A stretch of DNA of 64,000 nucleotides from Panagrolaimus kolymaensis (Eukaryota > Nematoda > Chromadorea > Rhabditida > Panagrolaimidae), in contig JAJQJQ010000025.1 in assembly GCA_028622995.1 (NCBI GenBank), positions 2,418,001-2,482,000 on the forward strand. Reading direction: 5' to 3'. A program made the translations under genes and the position numbers. Below are positions 1-12,900 of this stretch, one piece after another (the first letter of the stretch is position 1; each line of letters begins with the position of its first letter). The notes under the pieces are model-generated. The model searched no databases and was not told the DNA's origin. It was given only the letters and a program-made list of their open reading frames with translations.

Positions 1-43
1 TTAATTTTATTACAGCCATTTATTTTGTCGCTGAAATAATGCT

Positions 44-981
44 TAAAACTCATTTTTTTTGAAAGTCGAGCTTTTCTGTAAAGAACTGGAACAGCAAAAA
101 TTTTTTTTTGCTTTTTCTGGACTAAAAACTCGATCCTAGGGGTTTCTTACTATGAAAATCACGAAAATAGAGGCCGTTTTGCCATTAGATATACTCATTC
201 TGGAGATACAGTAACATAAAAAGCATAATTCTAAAATTTTATATTTTGTTTTATTCATTAGAGTTCTATATACCATTCGATTCGTAAAAATGTGCTGAAC
301 AACATTGTAATTGATACCAACCTTCGATATCCGTATAAAAATAGCACTATGCCGCTATCAAAGGTTATGAATTATAGTGTTGAAAGGAAAAGTATGTCGT
401 AAAGTTCGATTTGGGGAGTTTTCTCAACGGAATAAAATTCTCCATGTATTTTTGCATTTTTGTACCGAAAAAAACAAAAAATTTTAGAGCAATACGTATA
501 CCTCCCTCCAGCACGAATATAGTACACCAATATGAGGTATATGGACAAGTATATCATAAATACATGTAAAAATTCCAAAATCTATCCAAAAACGTAGAAA
601 AAATTATTTTATGATTTTACAAATCGAGAAAAAAAAATATTCCTTGACAGAATTATTTTTCCTGAATTTTAGGAGTTTAATAGTAGCACACGATAGATAA
701 AAAAATAATAAAAATTCTAAAAATCAAAAATTTATTTTTGAACTCATCATTTCTAGACGTAATTTGGGTCGTAGAAACCGAATTTGATAACAGTTTAAAT
801 GTTTGACAAATTTAAAATGGAGTTAGAGCCACTTGAAAATAGTGATACTTTGTTTCGTTAAAAAATGGTAAATGACAAAGGGGGAAGAATTATTTTTTTC
901 ATTGTTTATTTGTCAAAAGAATAAATGTGATTTTATAAAAAATATTAGATAATAAAACTTTCTACTTTTTTATGCTTTTTA
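44..981 (+). repeat. Left long inverted repeat arm
   Basis: This arm is the reverse complement of 2862-3789. Its inner boundary is sharp: identity stops at 981/2862. Near the outer end (about 70-90) there are a few substitutions and a roughly 9-nt indel relative to the other arm. A 68-codon open frame (minus strand, 372-578) is mirrored exactly in the other arm, which shows near identity but is not itself evidence of a gene. Confidence 0.85.
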
Positions 982-1065
982 AGAAGGATCCCTTTTCTTT
1001 AAAGCAAGATGAAATTGAAGTTTTTGTTTATGCAAGTCAGAACAGATAAGGGAGTTTAATAATAT

Positions 1066-2505
1066 TTATAAATCCATAGGTTCATCACTTTCGCTGTCTG
1101 AATCCTTTTCGAGCTGGGAAATATCGCCAATATTTTCATTGATAGTATCAAATTCATCCAAAAACATTGGCTCATCGTGGAATTCAATGTTAATATCACC
1201 TAAATATTTTTAGTAACGACCCATTGCATAAAACAATTTTAATACCTGTTTCATTGTTAAGTTCTTCGATGATGACACCAGATTCTTCGGAATTATTTGC
1301 TACTGCCGTTCCAAGATTTTCTCTTATCTTTGTTACCTTGCGCGAAATATATGCACCAATTTGTTGTCCAGATAATTTTTGCCCACGTGGAAAAACTTTT
1401 AATCCATCTTTTCTTAAAGATGCCATTTTCTTTGCACACACATTAGGATCGATGCGCTTTTTGGTTATCAAGCTTTTTTGAATTTCAGTATCCATAAATA
1501 AATACATTTTCTCCCATGCCATTTGCTATAATACCAAGTTCCATCATTTAAATTAGGTTGAGGGTTCGTGGAAATGGACCGGGTTTTAATTGATTCAGCT
1601 GTATCATGACCATCTGATGGACGAGCATTTATTAAATAAATATAAATCAAAACCACCATCCAAAATAAAAGGAAAAGAAGTTTCATCTTCTTTTATTTTT
1701 CTTTGTTATAACCAAAAAATGTCCGAATTTAAAAAAAATTGCAAAAATCTTAATTTTATCTGATACTAAAATCAAGACTTTTGCTAAAATTTAGCAGCTA
1801 ATCGTTAAAAAATTTAAAACTTTGCTTTGTTTTAAATTTAAGCTTCTTCTAATCCACCTTGATAAAATAAATTTAGATTTACAAAATAAATAAAAGAGCT
1901 AGAGTCGTTTGAAATTTTACGAGTAAACAACTCATGGAACCACGCAAAAACTATGCAAAATAAAAAATATTAATTTTTTTTATGTTCATTCGAAGTTTGA
2001 GACACTAAACAATTTCGGATAATACTTAAAATACTAAAAACAAAATACTTTTGGATGTCAGCCATATTTAATCTAAAACAAAATTATGGTTTTTGATTAT
2101 GGATAACTTATAAAAACTCTGAAGGTAGTGAGTCTCAATACCGACGAAAAAAAAGTAAAAGAGATCTGAGTATTGTTATCAACTTTTGTATACTCCCATT
2201 TATCTAGTTAGGTTTACTAAAATGAAATAACAGCGTAGAAAATTTTTAAATAGGAAAAAAAATTAAAACATAACAAACACGTCTCATAAAAAAAAATAGT
2301 CAAAATTTTGTAAAGAATGAAAAATGCTTTTTTGCGAAAAAAATAGGAAACTGCCACAATTTAAAAAAAGGATAAAAGAAAAATGGGAAAAAACTGACCT
2401 TTTGAGCTTCGATAAAACCGATATGTTTATGTTGCAATGACTGGGTTGTGTCATTTAATGCGCATCGGCCGTTAATGTTTTTTCCAAGTACATAGCTTGC
2501 AGCAT
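1066..2505 (-). CDS. Element-borne gene, 3' exons only; basic middle, acidic tail; family unknown
   Basis: Three exons join in frame on the minus strand: 2399-2505, 1246-1525 and 1066-1199. Introns are 873 nt (GTCAG...TATTATAG) and 46 nt (GTATT...TATTTAG). The product part is about 170 aa. It has a Lys/Arg-rich middle (RIDPNVCAKKMASLRKDGLK, then FPRGQKLSGQQIGAYISRKV, which could be a helical DNA-binding segment) and a strongly acidic C-terminus ending DSDSESDEPMDL before TAA. No 5' exon was found; it should lie 5' of 2505 in the centre or in the right arm. I do not recognise the family. A basic block followed by an acidic tail would suit a nuclear or DNA-binding protein, but that is inference. 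Splicing explains why two overlapping open frames exist at 1468-1525. Confidence 0.5.
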
Positions 2506-2861
2506 CTTGCAAAAATAAACAAAAAAAGTCGAATAAAGATTTTAAGAAAAATAAAAAAAAGAAAACATATCAAATGGGTTTTTTTTTTTTGAGATAAAGA
2601 ATGCAGTCGTAATCTGATTGTTCATTTGATTTTGTTTTTTTCGTTTAAACAAATATTTATTTACTATTTATTTTTTCATCGTTCCACTGTTTCCTAAAAA
2701 GTTAGAAAAGGTTGGTAAAAAAGCCACAAAAGCAAGAAACACAAAAAAATATAAAACGTATGAAAAAAGAATGAGCAACCAAAGAAAAAGAAAATTTAAA
2801 ATATTCCATAGAAAATTCTGAAAAAATTAAATTAAAATTTCAATTAACAGTTTGCTTCTGC

Positions 2862-3789
2862 TAAAAAGCATAAAAAAGTAGAAAGTTTTATTATCTAATA
2901 TTTTTTATAAAATCACATTTATTCTTTTGACAAATAAACAATGAAAAAAATAATTCTTCCCCCTTTGTCATTTACCATTTTTTAACGAAACAAAGTATCA
3001 CTATTTTCAAGTGGCTCTAACTCCATTTTAAATTTGTCAAACATTTAAACTGTTATCAAATTCGGTTTCTACGACCCAAATTACGTCTAGAAATGATGAG
3101 TTCAAAAATAAATTTTTGATTTTTAGAATTTTTATTATTTTTTTATCTATCGTGTGCTACTATTAAACTCCTAAAATTCAGGAAAAATAATTCTGTCAAG
3201 GAATATTTTTTTTTCTCGATTTGTAAAATCATAAAATAATTTTTTCTACGTTTTTGGATAGATTTTGGAATTTTTACATGTATTTATGATATACTTGTCC
3301 ATATACCTCATATTGGTGTACTATATTCGTGCTGGAGGGAGGTATACGTATTGCTCTAAAATTTTTTGTTTTTTTCGGTACAAAAATGCAAAAATACATG
3401 GAGAATTTTATTCCGTTGAGAAAACTCCCCAAATCGAACTTTACGACATACTTTTTCTTTCAACACTATAATTCATAACCTTTGATAGCGGCATAGTGCT
3501 ATTTTTATACGGATATCGAAGGTTGGTATCAATTACAATGTTGTTCAGAACATTTTTACGAATCGAATGGTATATAGAACTCTAATGAATAAAACAAAAT
3601 ATAAAATTTTAGAATTATGCTTTTTATGTTACTGTATCTCCAGAATGAGTATATCTAATGGCAAAACGGCCTCTATTTTCGTGATTTTCATAGTAAGAAA
3701 CCCCTAGGATCGAGTTTTTAGTCCAGAAAAAGCAAAAAAAAATTTTTGCAGTTCCGGCTGAAGCTCGATTTTTAAAAAAAATGAGTTAT
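2862..3789 (-). repeat. Right long inverted repeat arm
   Basis: This is the reverse complement of 44-981. It ends at about 3789, where the first satellite monomer begins (AACATCGAAGC). The near-identity of two arms almost 1 kb long implies recent origin or ongoing homogenisation. Confidence 0.85.
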
Positions 3790-4212
3790 AAACATCGAAG
3801 CAAACAAAACTTTGTATTGAGAAGGTAAAAGTTGCCTGACGTGGTGTTTTTTAGATTCAGCGGATTTATATTGCTCTAGATTTGATTTTTATTGAATTTT
3901 TCTTTAACAAAAATGAATTTATTTGAATTTTTTAAGTTTGAAATGAACACAATGGACACATAAACATCGAAGCAAACAAAACTTTGTATTGAGAAGGTAA
4001 AAGTTGCCTGACGTGGTGTTTTTTAGATTCAGCGGATTTATATTGCTCTAGATTTGATTTTTATTGAATTTTTCTTTAACAAAAATGAATTTATTTGAAT
4101 TTTTTAAGTTTGAAATGAACACAATGGACACATAAACATCGAAGCAAACAAAACTTTGTATTGAGAAGGTAAAAGTTGCCTGACGTGGTGTTTTTTAGAT
4201 TCAGCGGATTTA

Positions 4213-6980
4213 TATTGCTCTAGATTTGATTTTTATTGAATTTTTCTTTAACAAAAATGAATTTATTTGAATTTTTTAAGTTTGAAATGAACACAATGGA
4301 CACATAAACATCGAAGCAAACAAAACTTTGTATTGAGAAGGTAAAAGTTGCCTGACGTGGTGTTTTTTAGATTCAGCGGATTAATATTGCTCTAGATTTG
4401 ATTGCTTTGGATTTATTCTTTAACAAAAAAGAATTTATTTGTATTTTAAAAATTTGAAATGAACACAACAAACACGATCACTTCGAGGTGAACGTATCTT
4501 TTTATTGAGAAGGTAAAAGTTGCCTGACGTGGTGTTTTTTAGATTCAGCGGATTTATATTGCTCTAGATTTTATTTTTATTGAATTTTTCTTTAACAAAA
4601 ATGAATTTATTTGAATTTTTAAAGTTTGAAATGAACAAAATAAACACGATCACTTCGAGGTGAACGTTTCTTTTTCCGGAGAAGGTCAAAGTTGCCTGAC
4701 GTAGTGTTTTTTAGATTCAGCGGATTAATAATGCTCTAGATTTGATTGCTTTCGATTTATTCTTTAACAAAATTTATTTTCTATGATTTAATAAAGTCAT
4801 TAATGATCACAATAAACACGATCACTTCGAGGTGAACGTTTCTTTTTCCGGAGAAGGTCAAAGTTGCCTGACGTAGTGTTTTTTAGATTCAGCGGATTAA
4901 TAATGCTCTAGATTTGATTGCTTTCGATTTATTCTTTAACAAAATTTATTTTCTATGATTTAATAAAGTCATTAATGAACACAACAAACACGATCACTTC
5001 GATGTGAACGTATCTTTTTATTGAGAAGGTTAAAGTTGCCTGACGTGTTGTTTTTTAGATTCAGCGGATTAATATTGCTCTAGATTTGATTTTTATTGAA
5101 TTTTTCTTTAACAAAAATGAATTTATTTGAATTTTTTAAGTTTGAAATGAACACAATGGACACATCAACATCGAAGCAAACAAAACTTTGTATTGAGAAG
5201 GTAAAAGTTGCCTGACGTGGTGTTTTTTAGATTCAGCGGATTAATATTGCTCTAGATTTGATTTTTATTGAATTTTTCTTTAACAAAAATGAATTTATTT
5301 GAATTTTTTAAGTTTGAAATGAACACAATGGACACATAAACATCGAAGCAAACAAAACTTTGTATTGAGAAGGTAAAAGTTGCCTGACGTGGTGTTTTTT
5401 AGATTCAGCGGATTAATATTGCTCTAGATTTGATTGCTTTGGATTTATTCTTTAACAAAAAAGAATTTATTTGTATTTTAAAAGTTTGAAATGAACACAA
5501 CAAACACGATCACTTCGAGGTGAACGTATCTTTTTATTGAGAAGGTAAAAGTTGCCTGACGTGGTGTTTTTTAGATTCAGCGGATTAATATTGCTCTAGA
5601 TTTGATTTTTATTGAATTTTTCTTTAACAAAAATGAATTTATTTGAATTTTTTAAGTTTGAAATGAACACAATGGACACATAAACATCGAAGCAAACAAA
5701 ACTTTGTATTGAGAAGGTAAAAGTTGCCTGACGTGGTGTTTTTTAGATTCAGCGGATTAATATTGCTCTAGATTTGATTGCTTTGGATTTATTCTTTAAC
5801 AAAAAAGAATTTATTTGTATTTTAAAAGTTTGAAATGAACACAACAAACACGATCACTTCGAGGTGAACGTATCTTTTTATTGAGAAGGTAAAAGTTGCC
5901 TGACGTGGTGTTTTTTAGATTCAGCGGATTAATATTGCTCTAGATTTGATTTTTATTGAATTTTTCTTTAACAAAAATGAATTTATTTGAATTTTTTAAG
6001 TTTGAAATGAACACAATGGACACATAAACATCGAAGCAAACAAAACTTTGTATTGAGAAGGTAAAAGTTGCCTGACGTGGTGTTTTTTAGATTCAGCGGA
6101 TTAATATTGCTCTAGATTTGATTGCTTTGGATTTATTCTTTAACAAAAAAGAATTTATTTGTATTTTAAAAATTTGAAATGAACACAACAAACACGATCA
6201 CTTCGAGGTGAACGTATCTTTTTATTGAGAAGGTAAAAGTTGCCTGACGTGGTGTTTTTTAGATTCAGCGGATTTATATTGCTCTAGATTTTATTTTTAT
6301 TGAATTTTTCTTTAACAAAAATGAATTTATTTGAATTTTTAAAGTTTGAAATGAACAAAATAAACACGATCACTTCGAGGTGAACGTTTCTTTTTCCGGA
6401 GAAGGTCAAAGTTGCCTGACGTAGTGTTTTTTAGATTCAGCGGATTAATAATGCTCTAGATTTGATTGCTTTCGATTTATTCTTTAACAAAATTTATTTT
6501 CTATGATTTAATAAAGTCATTAATGATCACAATAAACACGATCACTTCGAGGTGAACGTTTCTTTTTCCGGAGAAGGTCAAAGTTGCCTGACGTAGTGTT
6601 TTTTAGATTCAGCGGATTAATAATGCTCTAGATTTGATTGCTTTCGATTTATTCTTTAACAAAATTTATTTTCTATGATTTAATAAAGTCATTAATGAAC
6701 ACAACAAACACGATCACTTCGATGTGAACGTATCTTTTTATTGAGAAGGTTAAAGTTGCCTGACGTGTTGTTTTTTAGATTCAGCGGATTAATATTGCTC
6801 TAGATTTGATTTTTATTGAATTTTTCTTTAACAAAAATGAATTTATTTGAATTTTTTAAGTTTGAAATGAACACAATGGACACATCAACATCGAAGCAAA
6901 CAAAACTTTGTATTGAGAAGGTAAAAGTTGCCTGACGTGGTGTTTTTTAGATTCAGCGGATTAATATTGCTCTAGATTTG
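4213..6980 (+). repeat. Higher-order duplication inside the satellite (10-monomer offset)
   Basis: About 1.05 kb at 4213-5260 recurs essentially unchanged at 5933-6980, an offset of 1720 nt, exactly 10 monomers. The same arrangement of A, B and C forms reappears near 13081 (offset 6880 nt, 40 monomers) and 14113 (1032 nt more, 6 monomers). Another arrangement recurs at 7411, 9475 and 10679 (12 and 7 monomers apart). Offsets that are whole monomers are what unequal exchange between monomers in register produces. Confidence 0.85.
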
Positions 6981-9900
6981 ATTGCTTTGGATTTATTCTT
7001 TAACAAAAAAGAATTTATTTGTATTTTAAAAGTTTGAAATGAACACAACAAACACGATCACTTCGAGGTGAACGTATCTTTTTATTGAGAAGGTAAAAGT
7101 TGCCTGACGTGGTGTTTTTTAGATTCAGCGGATTAATATTGCTCTAGATTTGATTTTTATTGAATTTTTCTTTAACAAAAATGAATTTATTTGAATTTTT
7201 TAAGTTTGAAATGAACACAATGGACACATAAACATCGAAGCAAACAAAACTTTGTATTGAGAAGGTAAAAGTTGCCTGACGTGGTGTTTTTTAGATTCAG
7301 CGGATTAATATTGCTCTAGATTTGATTGCTTTGGATTTATTCTTTAACAAAAAAGAATTTATTTGAATTTTTAAAGTTTGAAATGAACAAAATAAACACG
7401 ATCACTTCGAGGTGAACGTTTCTTTTTCCGGAGAAGGTCAAAGTTGCCTGACGTAGTGTTTTTTAGATTCAGCGGATTTATATTGCTCTAGATTTTATTT
7501 TTATTGAATTTTTCTTTAACAAAAATGAATTTATTTGAATTTTTAAAGTTTGAAATGAACAAAATAAACACGATCACTTCGAGGTGAACGTATCTTTTTA
7601 TTGAGAAGGTAAAAGTTGCCTGACGTGGTGTTTTTTAGATTCAGCGGATTAATATTGCTCTAGATTTGATTGCTTTGGATTTATTCTTTAACAAAAAAGA
7701 ATTTATTTGTATTTTAAAAGTTTGAAATGAACACAACAAACACGATCACTTCGATGTGAACGTATCTTTTTATTGAGAAGGTTAAAGTTGCCTGACGTGT
7801 TGTTTTTTAGATTCAGCGGATTAATATTGCTCTAGATTTGATTTTTATTGAATTTTTCTTTAACAAAAATGAATTTATTTGAATTTTTTAAGTTTGAAAT
7901 GAACACAATGGACACATCAACATCGAAGCAAACAAAACTTTGTATTGAGAAGGTAAAAGTTGCCTGACGTGGTGTTTTTTAGATTCAGCGGATTTATATT
8001 GCTCTAGATTTTATTTTTATTGAATTTTTCTTTAACAAAAATGAATTTATTTGAATTTTTTAAGTTTGAAATGAACACAATGGACACATAAACATCGAAG
8101 CAAACAAAACTTTGTATTGAGAAGGTAAAAGTTGCCTGACGTGGTGTTTTTTAGATTCAGCGGATTAATATTGCTCTAGATTTGATTGCTTTGGATTTAT
8201 TCTTTAACAAAAAAGAATTTATTTGTATTTTAAAAGTTTGAAATGAACACAACAAACACGATCACTTCGATGTGAACGTATCTTTTTATTGAGAAGGTTA
8301 AAGTTGCCTGACGTGTTGTTTTTTAGATTCAGCGGATTAATATTGCTCTAGATTTGATTGCTTTGGATTTATTCTTTAACAAAAAAGAATTTATTTGTAT
8401 TTTAAAAGTTTGAAATGAACACAACAAACACGATCACTTCGATGTGAACGTATCTTTTTATTGAGAAGGTTAAAGTTGCCTGACGTGTTGTTTTTTAGAT
8501 TCAGCGGATTAATATTGCTCTAGATTTGATTTTTATTGAATTTTTCTTTAACAAAAATGAATTTATTTGAATTTTTTAAGTTTGAAATGAACACAATGGA
8601 CACATAAACATCGAAGCAAACAAAACTTTGTATTGAGAAGGTAAAAGTTGCCTGACGTGGTTTTTTTTAGATTCAGCGGATTAATATTGCTCTAGATTTG
8701 ATTGCTTTGGATTAATTCTTTAACAAAAAAGAATTTATTTGTATTTTAAAAGTTTGAAATGAACACAACAAACACGATCACTTCGATGTGAACGTATCTT
8801 TTTATTGAGAAGGTTAAAGTTGCCTGACGTGGTGTTTTTTAGATTCAGCGGATTAATATTGCTCTAGATTTGATTTTTATTGAATTTTTCTTTAACAAAA
8901 ATGAATTTATTTGAATTTTTTAAGTTTGAAATGAACACAATGGACACATAAACATCGAAGCAAACAAAACTTTGTATTGAGAAGTTAAAAGTTGCATGAC
9001 GTGGTGTTTTTTAGATTCAGCGGATTAATATTGCTCTAGATTTGATTGCTTTGGATTTATTCTTTAACAAAAAAGAATTTATTTGTATTTTAAAAGTTTG
9101 AAATGAACACAACAAACACGATCACTTCGAGGTGAACGTATCTTTTTATTGAGAAGGTAAAAGTTGCCTGACGTGGTGTTTTTTAGATTCAGCGGATTAA
9201 TATTGCTCTAGATTTGATTTTTATTGAATTTTTCTTTAACAAAAATGAATTTATTTGAATTTTTTAAGTTTGAAATGAACACAATGGACACATAAACATC
9301 GAAGCAAACAAAACTTTGTATTGAGAAGGTAAAAGTTGCCTGACGTGGTGTTTTTTAGATTCAGCGGATTAATATTGCTCTAGATTTGATTGCTTTGGAT
9401 TTATTCTTTAACAAAAAAGAATTTATTTGAATTTTTAAAGTTTGAAATGAACAAAATAAACACGATCACTTCGAGGTGAACGTTTCTTTTTCCGGAGAAG
9501 GTCAAAGTTGCCTGACGTAGTGTTTTTTAGATTCAGCGGATTTATATTGCTCTAGATTTTATTTTTATTGAATTTTTCTTTAACAAAAATGAATTTATTT
9601 GAATTTTTAAAGTTTGAAATGAACAAAATAAACACGATCACTTCGAGGTGAACGTATCTTTTTATTGAGAAGGTAAAAGTTGCCTGACGTGGTGTTTTTT
9701 AGATTCAGCGGATTAATATTGCTCTAGATTTGATTGCTTTGGATTTATTCTTTAACAAAAAAGAATTTATTTGTATTTTAAAAGTTTGAAATGAACACAA
9801 CAAACACGATCACTTCGATGTGAACGTATCTTTTTATTGAGAAGGTTAAAGTTGCCTGACGTGTTGTTTTTTAGATTCAGCGGATTAATATTGCTCTAGA

Positions 9901-12900
9901 TTTGATTTTTATTGAATTTTTCTTTAACAAAAATGAATTTATTTGAATTTTTTAAGTTTGAAATGAACACAATGGACACATCAACATCGAAGCAAACAAA
10001 ACTTTGTATTGAGAAGGTAAAAGTTGCCTGACGTGGTGTTTTTTAGATTCAGCGGATTTATATTGCTCTAGATTTTATTTTTATTGAATTTTTCTTTAAC
10101 AAAAATGAATTTATTTGAATTTTTTAAGTTTGAAATGAACACAATGGACACAATAACATCGAAGCAAACAAAACTTTGTATTGAGAAGGTAAAAGTTGCA
10201 TGACGTGGTGTTTTTTAGATTCAGCGGATTAATATTGCTCTAGATTTGATTGCTTTGGATTTATTCTTTAACAAAAAAGAATTTATTTGTATTTTAAAAG
10301 TTTGAAATGAACACAACAAACACGATCACTTCGAGGTGAACGTATCTTTTTATTGAGAAGGTAAAAGTTGCCTGACGTGGTGTTTTTTAGATTCAGCGGA
10401 TTAATATTGCTCTAGATTTGATTTTTATTGAATTTTTCTTTAACAAAAATGAATTTATTTGAATTTTTTAAGTTTGAAATGAACACAATGGACACATAAT
10501 CATCGAAGCAAACAAAACTTTGTATTGAGAAGGTAAAAGTTGCCTGACGTGGTGTTTTTTAGATTCAGCGGATTAATATTGCTCTAGATTTGATTGCTTT
10601 GGATTTATTCTTTAACAAAAAAGAATTTATTTGAATTTTTAAAGTTTGAAATGAACAAAATAAACACGATCACTTCGAGGTGAACGTTTCTTTTTCCGGA
10701 GAAGGTCAAAGTTGCCTGACGTAGTGTTTTTTAGATTCAGCGGATTTATATTGCTCTAGATTTTATTTTTATTGAATTTTTCTTTAACAAAAATGAATTT
10801 ATTTGAATTTTTAAAGTTTGAAATGAACAAAATAAACACGATCACTTCGAGGTGAACGTATCTTTTTATTGAGAAGGTAAAAGTTGCCTGACGTGGTGTT
10901 TTTTAGATTCAGCGGATTAATATTGCTCTAGATTTGATTGCTTTGGATTTATTCTTTAACAAAAAAGAATTTATTTGTATTTTAAAAGTTTGAAATGAAC
11001 ACAACAAACACGATCACTTCGATGTGAACGTATCTTTTTATTGAGAAGGTTAAAGTTGCCTGACGTGTTGTTTTTTAGATTCAGCGGATTAATATTGCTC
11101 TAGATTTGATTTTTATTGAATTTTTCTTTAACAAAAATGAATTTATTTGAATTTTTTAAGTTTGAAATGAACACAATGGACACATCAACATCGAAGCAAA
11201 CAAAACTTTGTATTGAGAAGGTAAAAGTTGCCTGACGTGGTGTTTTTTAGATTCAGCGGATTTATATTGCTCTAGATTTTATTTTTATTGAATTTTTCTT
11301 TAACAAAAATGAATTTATTTGAATTTTTTAAGTTTGAAATGAACACAATGGACACATAAACATCGAAGCAAACAAAACTTTGTATTGAGAAGGTAAAAGT
11401 TGCCTGACGTGGTGTTTTTTAGATTCAGCGGATTAATATTGCTCTAGATTTGATTGCTTTGGATTTATTCTTTAACAAAAAAGAATTTATTTGTATTTTA
11501 AAAGTTTGAAATGAACACAACAAACACGATCACTTCGATGTGAACGTATCTTTTTATTGAGAAGGTTAAAGTTGCCTGACGTGTTGTTTTTTAGATTCAG
11601 CGGATTAATATTGCTCTAGATTTGATTGCTTTGGATTTATTCTTTAACAAAAAAGAATTTATTTGTATTTTAAAAGTTTGAAATGAACACAACAAACACG
11701 ATCACTTCGATGTGAACGTATCTTTTTATTGAGAAGGTTAAAGTTGCCTGACGTGTTGTTTTTTAGATTCAGCGGATTAATATTGCTCTAGATTTGATTT
11801 TTATTGAATTTTTCTTTAACAAAAATGAATTTATTTGAATTTTTTAAGTTTGAAATGAACACAATGGACACATAAACATCGAAGCAAACAAAACTTTGTA
11901 TTGAGAAGTTAAAAGTTGCATGACGTGGTGTTTTTTAGATTCAGCGGATTAATATTGCTCTAGATTTGATTGCTTTGGATTTATTCTCTAACAAAAAAGA
12001 ATTTATTTGTATTTTAAAAGTTTGAAATGAACACAACAAACACGATCACTTCGATGTGAACGTATCTTTTTATTGAGAAGGTAAAAGTTGCCTGACGTGG
12101 TGTTTTTTAGATTCAGCGGATTAATATTGCTCTAGATTTGATTGCTTTGGATTTATTCTTTAACAAAAAAGAATTTATTTGTATTTTAAAAGTTTTAAAT
12201 GAACACAACAAACACGATCACTTCGATGTGAACGTATCTTTTTATTGAGAAGGTTAAAGTTGCCTGACGTGTTGTTTTTTAGATTCAGCGGATTAATATT
12301 GCTCTAGATTTGATTTTTATTGAATTTTTCTTTAACAAAAATGAATTTATTTGAATTTTTTAAGTTTGAAATGAACACAATGGACACATCAACATCGAAG
12401 CAAACAAAACTTTGTATTGAGAAGGTAAAAGTTGCCTGACCTGGTGTTTTTTAGATTCAGCGGATTTATATTGCTCTAGATTTTATTTTTATTGAATTTT
12501 TCTTTAACAAAAATGAATTTATTTGAATTTTTTAAGTTTGAAATGAACACAATGGACACATAAACATCGAAGCAAACAAAACTTTGTATTGAGAAGGTAA
12601 AAGTTGCATGACGTGGTGTTTTTTAGATTCAGCGGATTAATATTGCTCTAGATTTGATTGCTTTGGATTTATTCTTTAACAAAAAAGAATTTATTTGTAT
12701 TTTAAAAGTTTGAAATGAACACAACAAACACGATCACTTCGAGGTGAACGTATCTTTTTATTGAGAAGGTTAAAGTTGCCTGACGTGGTGTTTTTTAGAT
12801 TCAGCGGATTAATATTGCTCTAGATTTGATTTTTATTGATTTTTTCTTTAACAAAAATGAATTTACTTGAATTTTTTAAGTTTGAAATGAACACAATGGA

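Larger units (their letters stand above)
44..3789. mobile_element. Long-terminal-inverted-repeat (foldback-like) element, about 3.75 kb
   Basis: The two ends are near-perfect reverse complements for about 930 bp. Over most of their length left coordinate plus right coordinate equals 3843; an indel of about 9 nt near the outer ends shifts this slightly. Between the arms is about 1.9 kb of unique sequence holding minus-strand coding exons. I see no transposase motif (no DDE or RT signature), so the element may be non-autonomous, a foldback element, or a cut-down member of a larger long-TIR family. The right end runs straight into satellite DNA; the left flank (1-43) is not satellite. No clear target-site duplication can be read because the flanks differ. 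A segmental inverted duplication or an assembly palindrome are alternatives, but the unique centre argues against a simple palindrome artefact. Confidence 0.7.

Noticed and set aside
372..578. 68-codon frame duplicated exactly at 3265-3471
   Set aside because: Duplicated only because it lies in the inverted arms; no domain, signal or splice support.
1468..1686. 72-codon minus-strand frame with a signal-peptide-like start (MKLLFLLFWMVVLIYIYLIN)
   Set aside because: It lies largely inside the 873-nt intron of the in-phase three-exon gene, and its end overlaps the next exon in another frame. It could be a nested secreted-peptide gene but has nothing else to support it.
44..3789. Assembly palindrome
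   Set aside because: A 1.9 kb unique centre and diverged outer ends (substitutions and a 9-nt indel) argue for a real inverted-repeat element, though only long reads can settle it.
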